64,000 nt of DNA from Pedobacter duraquae. Lineage in GTDB: Bacteria > Bacteroidota > Bacteroidia > Sphingobacteriales > Sphingobacteriaceae. Where the stretch lies: contig NZ_SNWM01000003.1 in assembly GCF_004362245.1 (NCBI RefSeq), forward strand, positions 310,001 through 374,000. The letters are read 5' to 3'. The position numbers were made by a program, and so were the translations under genes. Positions 45,436 through 53,315 of the stretch are shown here, in pieces. The stretch's first letter is position 1. Each line of letters begins with the position of its first letter. The notes beneath the pieces are model-generated. The model made no database searches. It was not told where the DNA came from and saw nothing but the letters and a program-made list of their open reading frames with translations.

Positions 45436-46278
45436 TTAAAAACCAGTATTCACAGTTGTTTCTTTCCATTGCTCAAGATCGTTCTCGATAATCTCGATTT
45501 TCGCTTTCGCAAATTCATAGGCGTCCTGACCCAAAAACAGGTGTACAGGAGGTTGTCCGGATTCTGCTACTTTGATCATTGCCGCTGCAGCTTTTTCTGG
45601 GTCTCCCGGTTGGTTTCCATTGATGTCGTCCTGGTGCATTTGCTGTGAATCACGAACAGATTTATAGGCATCTATCGGATGTTGTGGTACCTGTAGTGAA
45701 CCTTCAGTCAGGAAGTTTGTACGGAAATATCCGGGATATACAACAGTAGCCCATATCTTGAAATCACGAACCTCTGCTGCCAGTGACTCCGTCAATCCGT
45801 GAACCGCAAATTTTGTTGCGCAGTAAATGCCGAAGCCAGGGAAGTTACCCGTAAAACCACCAACGGATGAAATATTGAAAATGTGACCGCTTTCCTGTTT
45901 GCGCAGGTGTGGCATCACCTTGCGGATTACGTGTAGCATTCCAAAAACATTCACGTCAAAATTTGCTCTTGCTTCTTTGTCGCTAAGTTCCTCAAGTCCA
46001 CCTGCCAGTCCATAACCAGCATTATTTACCACGATGTCGATGTGACCGAAGTAGTCAACTGCCTTTTCAATAGCCTCCCCAACACTGTCCTCTGATTGTA
46101 GGTTCATGGCCAGGGGCAGGAATGCCGATGTAGCCAGATCTCCTAATGCATCAGTTAAATCCTGAGCATTCCGTGATGTCGCTGCAACATCATATCCATT
46201 GTTTAATAATTGTTTTACCAGGCTTAAGCCCAGTCCTTTTGAGGCTCCTGTAACGAACCATACTTTTTTGTTTTCCAT
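45436..46278 (-). CDS. short-chain dehydrogenase/reductase
   Basis: A 280-residue classical SDR: NAD(P)-binding TGASKGLG at about 10-17, NNAGYG, catalytic Ser in ISSVGG, and YCATK as the YxxxK catalytic pair. The Arg/Ser pattern after the first strand (TSRN) suggests NADP. It follows an AraC regulator gene by 180 bp in the same direction. Between them are a TACTTTTG promoter, two likely AraC half-sites and a leader with a 9-bp inverted repeat, so it is probably that regulator's main target. Substrate unknown. Confidence 0.92.
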   Translation of the reverse strand: MENKKVWFVTGASKGLGLSLVKQLLNNGYDVAATSRNAQDLTDALGDLATSAFLPLAMNLQSEDSVGEAIEKAVDYFGHIDIVVNNAGYGLAGGLEELSDKEARANFDVNVFGMLHVIRKVMPHLRKQESGHIFNISSVGGFTGNFPGFGIYCATKFAVHGLTESLAAEVRDFKIWATVVYPGYFRTNFLTEGSLQVPQHPIDAYKSVRDSQQMHQDDINGNQPGDPEKAAAAMIKVAESGQPPVHLFLGQDAYEFAKAKIEIIENDLEQWKETTVNTGF

Positions 46279-46293
46279 CTGTCTTTTTGTTTA

Positions 46294-46340
46294 AGAAGCC
46301 ATTATGATCTCGTTGATCCAAATAGATGATGATGGCTTCT
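46294..46340 (-). repeat. inverted repeat in the SDR mRNA leader
   Basis: Arms AGAAGCCAT (46294-46302) and ATGGCTTCT (46332-46340), perfect 9 bp, 29-nt spacer. Given the promoter at 46361 it lies wholly in the predicted 5' leader, 16 nt from the ATG; it could be a leader hairpin or an operator. Confidence 0.4.
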
Positions 46341-46360
46341 GCTATTTGAATTTAACAATA

Positions 46361-46368
46361 CAAAAGTA
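46361..46368 (-). promoter_or_regulatory. promoter -7 element of the SDR gene
   Basis: TACTTTTG on the minus strand. No -33 TTG lies at the right distance; instead a candidate AraC half-site begins 21 bp upstream, as in activator-dependent promoters. Confidence 0.6.
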
Positions 46369-46388
46369 GACAGATGGGGAAAGGCAGG

Positions 46389-46425
46389 ATTGCGTAATTC
46401 AATGCGTTTATTGCAAAATTCAAAC
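46389..46425. promoter_or_regulatory. two direct half-sites spaced 21 bp, probably for the adjacent AraC regulator
   Basis: ATTGCGTAATTCAA (46389-46402) and ATTGCAAAATTCAAAC (46410-46425) share ATTGC-N2-AATTCAA and begin 21 bp apart, two helical turns. A third copy is upstream of the AraC gene itself. AraC-family monomers with two helix-turn-helix units bind such direct repeats next to the polymerase site. Confidence 0.5.
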
Positions 46426-46458
46426 AGAATGTATGGTTGGGTTGGTTTTCGCTGCCGA

Positions 46459-47364
46459 CTATAAGTTTCTGAAAGCAGAAGGAGTATGTTGGGTCTGCTT
46501 TTTAAAGAAATTATTGAAGTGGGCAGACTCCTCAAAGCCCAGCGTATAACCGATCTCAGCAATATTCCATCGTGTATGCCTAAGCAAAGATTTAGCCTCG
46601 GTAACGATGCGTTCAGCAATCAGATCCGTTGTGGTTTTACCTGTTGTTTCCTTGATCGCACGATTCAGGTGGTTAACGTGTACCGCAAGTTGGTTGGCAT
46701 AATCTTTAGCCGAACGCATCCCAAAACGTTGGGTAACGTTCTCTATAGGAAACTGCCTTTCCAGTAGTTCTGTGAAAACTGCCGTAATCCTGGACTTAGC
46801 ATCGGGATGTTGATACAGATTTTCATTAGGTTGCGATTTTAAAGCGAGATGAATCAGCTCCGCAACATAATTCCTGAGCTGGTCATATTTATAAGCATAG
46901 GATGAATCTATTTCAGTAAGCATTTTATTAAAGAGGAGGTTAACCTCCTGATGCTGTATATCAGTTAATATGTAAGCAGGCCGGCCTCCAGGGATATACA
47001 TTGGGAGTTCTTCAATACCACCCCTGATTTTTTCGTTAAAAAAAGATTTAGAAAAGATGCAGAAAAAACCTGTCTTATCTTCTGATATAGATTCCCAGGT
47101 GTAAGGCACCTTAGGATTAAAAAACATGAGAGTGGGTCCGGATACCTCAATGCTTTTGTCTGCATAATGATAAATGATCGTACCTCGTGTGAGTGCGATC
47201 TTATAAAAATCCCTTCGGCTATACTGTATAGGGGTTGAACCCGGGCCTATGCAGTCTTCCATTCTAAATACATTAAAATGTCCAATGTCATCCTGCATGT
47301 TTAGCGGGAGGTGGTCAAACTTGTGACTGTAGAATTCTTCGAGTGTTTCTGTTTTTATCGACAT
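46459..47364 (-). CDS. AraC-family transcriptional regulator
   Basis: A 301-residue regulator with an N-terminal cupin-like sensing domain (about 20-170; TRGTIIYHYADKSIEVSGPTL) and a C-terminal double helix-turn-helix domain (about 195-298; AVHVNHLNRAIKETTGKTTTDLI and NIAEIGYTLGFEESAHFNNFFKKQTQHTPSAF). This type is common in Bacteroidota as a local regulator of oxidoreductase genes. It is flanked by SDR genes on both sides. A TAACTTTG promoter and one copy of the proposed binding motif lie upstream, so autoregulation is likely. Confidence 0.93.
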   Translation of the reverse strand: MSIKTETLEEFYSHKFDHLPLNMQDDIGHFNVFRMEDCIGPGSTPIQYSRRDFYKIALTRGTIIYHYADKSIEVSGPTLMFFNPKVPYTWESISEDKTGFFCIFSKSFFNEKIRGGIEELPMYIPGGRPAYILTDIQHQEVNLLFNKMLTEIDSSYAYKYDQLRNYVAELIHLALKSQPNENLYQHPDAKSRITAVFTELLERQFPIENVTQRFGMRSAKDYANQLAVHVNHLNRAIKETTGKTTTDLIAERIVTEAKSLLRHTRWNIAEIGYTLGFEESAHFNNFFKKQTQHTPSAFRNL

Positions 47365-47421
47365 CTTCTTGTTGTGCTAATCTTCTACGCGATCTCGTTG
47401 GGGGGTATGCATCAGCCGGTG

Positions 47422-47429
47422 CAAAGTTA
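47422..47429 (-). promoter_or_regulatory. promoter -7 element of the AraC gene
   Basis: TAACTTTG on the minus strand fits TAnnTTTG, 57 nt before the ATG. Confidence 0.6.
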
Positions 47430-47444
47430 TCGAAATACATATGA

Positions 47445-47460
47445 ATTGCGAAATTCAAAC
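47445..47460. promoter_or_regulatory. third copy of the ATTGCxxAATTCAA motif
   Basis: ATTGCGAAATTCAAAC, differing at one base from the copy at 46410. It is 15 bp upstream of the AraC promoter -7 box, in the -33 region. A weaker match (9 of 13) overlaps the -7 box at 47427-47439. Fits autoregulation. Confidence 0.45.
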
Positions 47461-47464
47461 CTGT

Positions 47465-48250
47465 CTAAGTTACCTTTGCCTTTCTCATAAACTTCGAAAA
47501 CCGGATTGGGAAGAGTCTTTTGAACAAGACGCCCTTTGTTTCTTTTCCGCCGATATATACTTCTTCTCTCTTTGCTGCCACAGCACGAACAATTTCCGCC
47601 GCGCAGGCTTCAGGAGTCATGCCATTTCCCTGCGCCTCGTCCATCGTGCCTTGTTTTGCACCTGTAGCGTTAAGCGCGTTTATTGTAATATTGGTCTTGA
47701 TAAAACCGGGGCAAATAATTGTGAGGCTGATATTCTGATCAAATACCTCTGCCCTTAAAGAGTCGAAGTAGCCATGTAATGCATGCTTCGATGCTGCATA
47801 GGCAGATCTTAGCCTGGTGCCGAACTTGCCAACAAGGCTACTGATTACCACGATCTGGCCGCCACCCTGTTTAATCATCATAGGAAGTACTGCCTTGCTT
47901 AAGGTCACTGTTCCCCAGAAATTAATGTTCATGATCTTTTGCTCGACACTCAGTGGGGTTTCTAATGCCAGGGCGCGCTGACTTACTCCGCCAGAGTGAA
48001 TCACCAGGTCTATAATCCCGAAGATTCGCATAGCATCTGCCGCTTTCTGTTCAAGACTTGCTGTATCCTCAAGGTCCAATGGCAGTACATGGACGGTTAC
48101 GGGGCTTGCGCAATTTGATTTTACACGGTACAGCTCATCCCGGTTGCGTGAAGATAGAATCAGTTTTGCACCCTGTTTGTTATAGGAGTAGACCAATGCC
48201 TCACCAATTCCCGAAGATGCACCTGTAATCCAGACTACTTTGTTTTTCAT
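47465..48250 (-). CDS. short-chain dehydrogenase/reductase (DHRS7-like)
   Basis: A 261-residue SDR: cofactor site TGASSGIG at about 8-15, HSGGVSQRA in place of the usual NNAG, catalytic Ser in VISSLVG and YAASK. The pattern (HSGGVSQR, RAEVFDQNISLTIICPGFIKTNI) is that of the DHRS7-type branch, with a hydrophobic C-terminal stretch ending in basic residues. It is 33 bp after hemW on the same strand and upstream of the AraC gene. Substrate unknown. Confidence 0.9.
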   Translation of the reverse strand: MKNKVVWITGASSGIGEALVYSYNKQGAKLILSSRNRDELYRVKSNCASPVTVHVLPLDLEDTASLEQKAADAMRIFGIIDLVIHSGGVSQRALALETPLSVEQKIMNINFWGTVTLSKAVLPMMIKQGGGQIVVISSLVGKFGTRLRSAYAASKHALHGYFDSLRAEVFDQNISLTIICPGFIKTNITINALNATGAKQGTMDEAQGNGMTPEACAAEIVRAVAAKREEVYIGGKETKGVLFKRLFPIRFSKFMRKAKVT

Positions 48251-48283
48251 GACTAATTGTATTTTTTCTATATCCTGTGATCC

Positions 48284-49426
48284 TTATCTGTGGTCATCTT
48301 CGCTGAGGAAAAACTCTGAAGCAATATAATCTGCAAAGAATTTCCCGTCGGGTGTAAGTCTGATGGTATCAAGATCGCGCTCAAGCCAGTTACTTTCTAT
48401 AAATGGCTGCATATTTTTTAATGTATCGGCATAGTAATGTTTCCCGTATATCGATTTAACCTGCTCAAGATTTGCACCCCACATTGTACGCAGGGAGGTC
48501 ATCATATACTCATTAAAACGATCATATTGATCTAACTCTTCTACTGTTTCAGCTAATTTCCCATTCAGCAGTTGCTTGATATATACTGCATTATTAGCAA
48601 CATTATGGTATCTATTGGTGCCATCAAATCCATGCGCAGAAGGGCCTATGCCCAAATAGGGAACGCCCCGCCAGTAGTTGGTGTTATGTAATGCATATTT
48701 ACCAGGCTTGCTGAAGTTGGAGATCTCATAATGTTCGAAGCCAGCTGCGCCGGTTTTTGATATCAGTGTTTCAAACTGGTCGGCGCTCTGTTCATCGTTT
48801 AAAGGAATCTGCTTGCCGCGCTTTATGGCATGCGCAAGTGCCGTTTTAGGTTCTACGGTAAGCGAGTATGCTGACAGATGTGGTGTTTCCAGACTGATCA
48901 CTTTTTGGATGTTTTGCAGCCATTTTTCATTTGTGAGCAGAGGATATCCATAGATCAGATCAAGGCTCAGGTTTTCAAATCCCGCGTCCTGACTGCGTTT
49001 TACGCAACTCTCCGCTTCGGTAGCGGTATGCGCGCGATTCATCCAAACCAGGTCTTCATTGAAAAAAGATTGAATTCCGATACTAAAGCGGTTTACGGGA
49101 AGTGCACGCAGACCGCCAATTTTTTTTGCATCCAGGTCATCGGGATTGGCTTCAAGCGTAATCTCCGCATCCTGATCGATAGAGAAGTGCTGCGTCAGCG
49201 TATCAAATATTTTTTGAAGCGAAGCGATTGGCAACACCGATGGCGTACCACCGCCAAAGTAAATGCTGCCAATTTGTTGCCCGTTAAGTCTTTCTTTTTT
49301 TAAAAGAAGCTCCGCACAGATAGCGTCAGTCATTTCATCAACATACTGTAAGGACGTAGAAAAATGAAAATCGCAATAGGTGCACGCTTTTTTACAGAAT
49401 GGGACGTGGATGTAAATGCCTGCCAT
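48284..49426 (-). CDS. hemW: radical SAM haem chaperone HemW
   Basis: Binds haem and a 4Fe-4S cluster and delivers haem to membrane respiratory enzymes; formerly called oxygen-independent coproporphyrinogen oxidase-like. The 380 residues have the radical SAM motif CKKACTYC near the N-terminus plus IYFGGGTPSVLP, the ETPHLSAYSLT region and the HNTNYWRGVPYLGIGPSAHG signature that marks HemW. It lacks the extra N-terminal Cys arrangement of HemN. Given the oxidase and haem A genes 20 kb away, it may serve the same pathway. A near-leaderless promoter precedes it. Confidence 0.95.
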   Translation of the reverse strand: MAGIYIHVPFCKKACTYCDFHFSTSLQYVDEMTDAICAELLLKKERLNGQQIGSIYFGGGTPSVLPIASLQKIFDTLTQHFSIDQDAEITLEANPDDLDAKKIGGLRALPVNRFSIGIQSFFNEDLVWMNRAHTATEAESCVKRSQDAGFENLSLDLIYGYPLLTNEKWLQNIQKVISLETPHLSAYSLTVEPKTALAHAIKRGKQIPLNDEQSADQFETLISKTGAAGFEHYEISNFSKPGKYALHNTNYWRGVPYLGIGPSAHGFDGTNRYHNVANNAVYIKQLLNGKLAETVEELDQYDRFNEYMMTSLRTMWGANLEQVKSIYGKHYYADTLKNMQPFIESNWLERDLDTIRLTPDGKFFADYIASEFFLSEDDHR

Positions 49427-49430
49427 GCTG

Positions 49431-49438
49431 CAAAGGTA
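49431..49438 (-). promoter_or_regulatory. hemW promoter -7 element (near-leaderless)
   Basis: TACCTTTG on the minus strand, ending exactly 4 nt before the hemW ATG; identical box and spacing to prfB. Confidence 0.6.
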
Positions 49439-49583
49439 AGGATTATGATTAACTCTCGTTTGTGACTTAGGTCGTCTAATTAATTGTCAACTTCTTTTAT
49501 TGTTTCCGCAATTCTGCATTTTTTCGTGTTAATCAAGAGTAACTGCCAAATTACGCGGTATAGTTATTGTAGGAAATAATTGT

Positions 49584-49591
49584 TAAATTTG
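49584..49591 (+). promoter_or_regulatory. toxin-antitoxin promoter -7 element (near-leaderless)
   Basis: TAAATTTG ends 4 nt before the antitoxin ATG. TTG at 49567-49569 is a possible but close -33 box. Confidence 0.6.
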
Positions 49592-49595
49592 TGAT

Positions 49596-49796
49596 ATGCA
49601 ACCTCTAGTAATACATCCTGAAAATTCGGATCAACTAACAGCTATTAAGGCTATTCTAAAAGTACTCAAAGTTCCTTATGAGTCTCAAGAAGAGGTTTCT
49701 TTGCCTAAGGTAACTAAAACAGATATAGACAAAGCTTACAATGGCCACAGAGAAGGCTTGTATACTGTTGTAGAAGGTGAAGATCTGTGGAAATAA
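49596..49796 (+). CDS. antitoxin of a YoeB-type module
   Basis: A 66-residue acidic protein (MQPLVIHPENSDQLTAIKAI; VPYESQEEVSLPK) of the DUF2683-like antitoxin kind that pairs with Txe/YoeB toxins in Bacteroidota. The N-terminal part likely makes the DNA-binding/dimer unit and the C-terminal part wraps the toxin. Its last 10 nt overlap the toxin gene, the usual order with antitoxin first, so translation is coupled. The family name is less certain than the role, which follows from the neighbour. Confidence 0.8.
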   Translation: MQPLVIHPENSDQLTAIKAILKVLKVPYESQEEVSLPKVTKTDIDKAYNGHREGLYTVVEGEDLWK

Positions 49797-50059
49797 GATT
49801 TTCTGAATTAGCTTTAAAACAAAGGGATCTTATTAAAAAGAGCGGAGACTTATCCGCTCAGAAGAAGATATCCAAATTTCTACAGGAAATAGTAGACAAT
49901 CCTTACGGAGGGACTGGTCATCCGGAACAGCTTAAACGTTATAAAATCCGCACCTTTAGCAGGAAAATTGACAAAAAAAACCGATTCATTTATTCTCTGC
50001 CCTTAACTGAAAACATAATTGAAGTATTATCTATATGGGGACACTATGAAGATAAATAA
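49787..50059 (+). CDS. Txe/YoeB-family ribosome-dependent mRNA interferase toxin
   Basis: A 90-residue RelE-fold toxin that cleaves mRNA in the ribosomal A site. Family hallmarks are all seen: NPYGGTGHPEQLK with catalytic Glu47, FSRKIDKKNRFIY with the basic residues, and the C-terminal GHYEDK with His86 and Tyr87, matching Glu46, His83 and Tyr84 of E. coli YoeB. The start codon is GTG inside the antitoxin gene; no ATG is possible without losing the first strand. A weaker start codon and overlap should keep toxin below antitoxin. The module looks intact. Confidence 0.92.
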   Translation: MEIRFSELALKQRDLIKKSGDLSAQKKISKFLQEIVDNPYGGTGHPEQLKRYKIRTFSRKIDKKNRFIYSLPLTENIIEVLSIWGHYEDK

Positions 50060-50362
50060 ATATTAAGCAGGTCATTGAATGCTTACATATGTCTCCTTAT
50101 AATAAATGCAATCCCATAAATCTGTCCAAAACAATTTGCTAATAAGTTATCATTGCGAAAGCTCCAATTCTTTTGCCCGATGATGCCTGGGTTCATGATA
50201 AATAAGATTTCTGGACTTTAAGGTAGCTTATTCGACTTGTAATTATATTTGTTTAGCTAATTCCGGCGCTTTATAAATTAAGATTATAGGGAACCGGAGG
50301 TTTATTCTCCTGATTAATGAATCACAATAAATTAATTTCAATAGTTTTGATTCAACAAACAG
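50060..50362. other. intergenic region before the SNF2 helicase gene
   Basis: About 300 bp without a credible gene. Two possible -7 boxes, TATATTTG (50244-50251) and TAGTTTTG (50342-50349), could drive the helicase gene; the second would give a leader of a few bases. A short hairpin GGAG-GTTTATT-CTCC lies near 50297-50311. No terminator was seen after the toxin gene. Confidence 0.45.
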
Positions 50363-53290
50363 ATGTCGGAAATCAACAATATCATCAGGGAAATTAAAGA
50401 GCTGGGCAGCGGCCTGTCGGTTGGGGCATCGCGCGTTTCGGATGTTAATGCATGGAAGGCTCCGGTAAGTAGCGGCGCTGAAGAAGGTCGCAAGCGTATT
50501 ATAGTGATCAGAAAGCATAGGTATTACACACATTTCTATGCAGAGCTTTATGAAGCGGAAGAAACCGCTGCAGGGAAATTGAAAAGCCCACTGGTGCTGA
50601 TTGACCCACTTAGTTTCATCTGGAAAATTGATGACCCCGATGTGCTTAAGTTTTATACCGCACTGGCCAGGTTCCGGAATAGCTACGATGCAGACCATGC
50701 CGATTCCGATCAGGAAAGCCTTGCGGCACTGGTGAAGAATCCATTACGCTTAGAAGCTTATTATCATGATCCTGAAATATCTTCCACCATCGGTCCTAAG
50801 GCCCTGGTGCCTGTTGAATTAAAATTTCTTAAACAGGAGCTGAAGCTCAATGTAGATCAGAAGGAAGAATTTTACGAGCTTACCGGCAAGTTATATATTA
50901 ATGAAAAGGGGTATGACCTGGATTTGCTGAACATCAAGTTTCATTATTTTGTCCTCTATAATGGGGTGATGCAACTTATTGCTGATCCTGATTTTATTAA
51001 AGTTATCCTTTTTTTTAAAAAGCATAATAACCGGATCATCATCCCAACCATGGAGTTCGATGATTTTCAGCGGACTACTTTATCCAAAATTGGCAATAGT
51101 ATCAGAATCAATTATAGTTTTTTGAAGCGCGCAACAGCGCGGCAACTTAAAGAAAACAACTTTGATTCGTTAAATGCCAAGTTGCTTTATCTCTCGGATT
51201 CGGGTGATTATATCTTGATTACTCCTGTATTACGTTATGGGAATGTTGAGGTGCCTGTAATGTCGCAACAACAAATCTATGCAATAGACGCATCAGGAAA
51301 ACCATTTACGGTACATCGGGATGAACAGGAAGAATATGCTTTTACCGGGCTTATCTTACGTCAGCATCCTTTTTTTGAAGAACAGCTTGATCAGGAGTTT
51401 TTCTATCTCCATAGAAAGCGGTTTCTGGAATCAGGTTGGTTCCTGGAAGCATTTGACATCTGGCAGAAAAATGGGATCAGTATCCTGGGCTTTAACCAGC
51501 TTACAAACAATAAGCTGAATCCCAATAAAGCAAAGATTTCAATAGCGGTGTTAAGTGGGCTCGATTGGTTTGAAACGGATATAGACCTTAAATTTGGCAA
51601 GCAGAAGGTGACGCTCAAGTACCTCCACAAGGCTTTGCGTAACAAAAGTAAATTTGTAGAACTTGGGGACGGTACGCAGGGGATTCTCCCAGAAGAATGG
51701 ATCAGGAAGTTTAATGCATATTTTAGTGCAGGCGAACTTCAGGATGAAAAAATCCTAACCAGCAAGGCAAATTTTGCGACAGTAGCGGAGCTCTATGAAG
51801 CAGAGATGCTGAGCAAAGAGCTGCAGCTGGAACTGGAAGCATTCAAAGCCAGAATAAATGACTTCAGTCAGATTATCTCCGTCGAAGTACCTCAGGCGTT
51901 TATCGGGCAGCTGCGCGACTACCAAAAACAAGGGCTCGATTGGCTTAATTTCCTGGATGAATTTGGTTTTGGTGGCTGTCTTGCCGATGATATGGGTTTA
52001 GGTAAGACTATCCAGATCATTGCATTTATACTTTTGCAAAAAGAACAGGCGAAACCGAATGCCAACCTGGTTGTAGTGCCTTCGACCTTGCTGTTTAACT
52101 GGCAGGCAGAACTCGCAAAATTTGCTCCCTCACTCCGGATTTTTGAGTTTTACGGTACCGAGCGTAACAAAAAAGACATTTCTTTTGATCAGTTTGATGT
52201 TGTACTAACTACTTATGGTACGCTGCTTTCTGAAATTGGCATGTTGAAAACATATAAGTTTAATTACGTGTTTTTTGACGAATCTCAGGTGCTCAAGAAC
52301 CCTTTAACCCAGCGCTACAAAGCTGCGGCTTTGTTGAAGTCCGTACGCAAGATTGTGCTGACGGGGACGCCTATAGAAAACAATACATTCGACTTATATG
52401 GCCAGCTATCGTTAGCATGCCCGGGATTGCTCGGCACAAAACAATTCTTCAAAGAACAATATGTAATGCCAATCGATCGATTTAAAGATACCCGGAAGGC
52501 ACAGGAACTGCAAAAAAAGATAGCTCCTTTTATCCTGCGCAGAACAAAAACTCAGGTCGCTTCAGAGTTGCCTGATAAAACAGAAATGATCTTATACTGT
52601 GAGATGGGAGCAGAGCAGCGAAAGGTATATGATGCCTATAAACTTGAGTACCGCAACTTCCTGATGGGCCAACGGGAAGAAGATCTCTCCCGGCAGAGTA
52701 TGCACATTCTTAAAGGGATGACTATTTTGCGGCAGATCTGCAATTCTCCAGCGTTGGTAAAAGACGATGTTTTTTATGGCGAGAGTTCATCAAAGATTGA
52801 TGTGCTGCTGGAGGAAATAGAAAATCGGTCTGCAACGCATAAAATATTGGTATTTTCTCAGTTTGTGACCATGCTTGACCTCATTCGGACGGAACTGGAA
52901 CGCAGAGAGATTCCATTTCAATACTTGACCGGACAAACGCGTAAGCGGGCGGAAGAGGTTGCCGGATTCAGAGAAAATGAAGAGACCAGGGTATTTCTGA
53001 TTAGTCTGAAAGTGGGGGGTACAGGGTTGAATTTGGTCGAGGCCGACTATGTATATCTCATAGATCCATGGTGGAACCCAGCGGTAGAAAACCAGGCGAT
53101 CGACCGGTGTTACCGAATTGGCCAGGATAAACATGTAGTTGCTGTAAGGCTGATCTGCCCCGGAACAATAGAAGAAAAGATGATGATCCTGCAGGACGCA
53201 AAGCGCAGTCTTGTAGAAGATCTCATCAAAACAGATGGCAACATGCTGAAAACACTTTCTAAAACTGAATTGCTTGACTTGTTCAGTTAA
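50363..53290 (+). CDS. SNF2-family DEAD/DEAH-box ATPase
   Basis: A 975-residue Swi2/Snf2 DNA translocase. Residues about 1-500 are an N-terminal region typical for bacterial RapA/HepA-like relatives, without a clear zinc-finger SWIM motif. The motor has motif I DDMGLGKTIQ near 545, motif Ia VVPSTLLFNW, motif II as FFDESQVLKN (DESQ instead of DEAH), motif III LTGTPIENN, and helicase-C motifs ILVFSQFVTMLDL, SLKVGGTGLNL and NQAIDRCYRIGQDK. Likely roles are transcription recycling or DNA repair. Next to a toxin-antitoxin pair, but no other defence gene is near. Confidence 0.92.
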   Translation: MSEINNIIREIKELGSGLSVGASRVSDVNAWKAPVSSGAEEGRKRIIVIRKHRYYTHFYAELYEAEETAAGKLKSPLVLIDPLSFIWKIDDPDVLKFYTALARFRNSYDADHADSDQESLAALVKNPLRLEAYYHDPEISSTIGPKALVPVELKFLKQELKLNVDQKEEFYELTGKLYINEKGYDLDLLNIKFHYFVLYNGVMQLIADPDFIKVILFFKKHNNRIIIPTMEFDDFQRTTLSKIGNSIRINYSFLKRATARQLKENNFDSLNAKLLYLSDSGDYILITPVLRYGNVEVPVMSQQQIYAIDASGKPFTVHRDEQEEYAFTGLILRQHPFFEEQLDQEFFYLHRKRFLESGWFLEAFDIWQKNGISILGFNQLTNNKLNPNKAKISIAVLSGLDWFETDIDLKFGKQKVTLKYLHKALRNKSKFVELGDGTQGILPEEWIRKFNAYFSAGELQDEKILTSKANFATVAELYEAEMLSKELQLELEAFKARINDFSQIISVEVPQAFIGQLRDYQKQGLDWLNFLDEFGFGGCLADDMGLGKTIQIIAFILLQKEQAKPNANLVVVPSTLLFNWQAELAKFAPSLRIFEFYGTERNKKDISFDQFDVVLTTYGTLLSEIGMLKTYKFNYVFFDESQVLKNPLTQRYKAAALLKSVRKIVLTGTPIENNTFDLYGQLSLACPGLLGTKQFFKEQYVMPIDRFKDTRKAQELQKKIAPFILRRTKTQVASELPDKTEMILYCEMGAEQRKVYDAYKLEYRNFLMGQREEDLSRQSMHILKGMTILRQICNSPALVKDDVFYGESSSKIDVLLEEIENRSATHKILVFSQFVTMLDLIRTELERREIPFQYLTGQTRKRAEEVAGFRENEETRVFLISLKVGGTGLNLVEADYVYLIDPWWNPAVENQAIDRCYRIGQDKHVVAVRLICPGTIEEKMMILQDAKRSLVEDLIKTDGNMLKTLSKTELLDLFS

Positions 53291-53304
53291 ATCAAATAAT
53301 AACG

Positions 53305-53312
53305 TAAATTTG
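53305..53312 (+). promoter_or_regulatory. promoter -7 element before DUF4271 (near-leaderless)
   Basis: TAAATTTG ends 3 nt before the ATG at 53316; TTG at 53279-53281 is 23 bp upstream. It supports 53316 over the earlier in-frame ATG at 53274, which lies inside the helicase gene. Confidence 0.6.
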
Positions 53313-53315
53313 TCT

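Noticed and set aside
50243-50698. 151-codon minus-strand open frame
   Set aside because: It overlaps the start of the SNF2 helicase gene, has no recognisable domain or promoter, and mirrors the codon pattern of the plus-strand gene.
49596-53290. Phage-defence island made of the toxin-antitoxin pair and the SNF2 helicase
   Set aside because: No nuclease, methyltransferase, phospholipase D-type or other defence partner is adjacent, and the neighbours on both sides are housekeeping genes.
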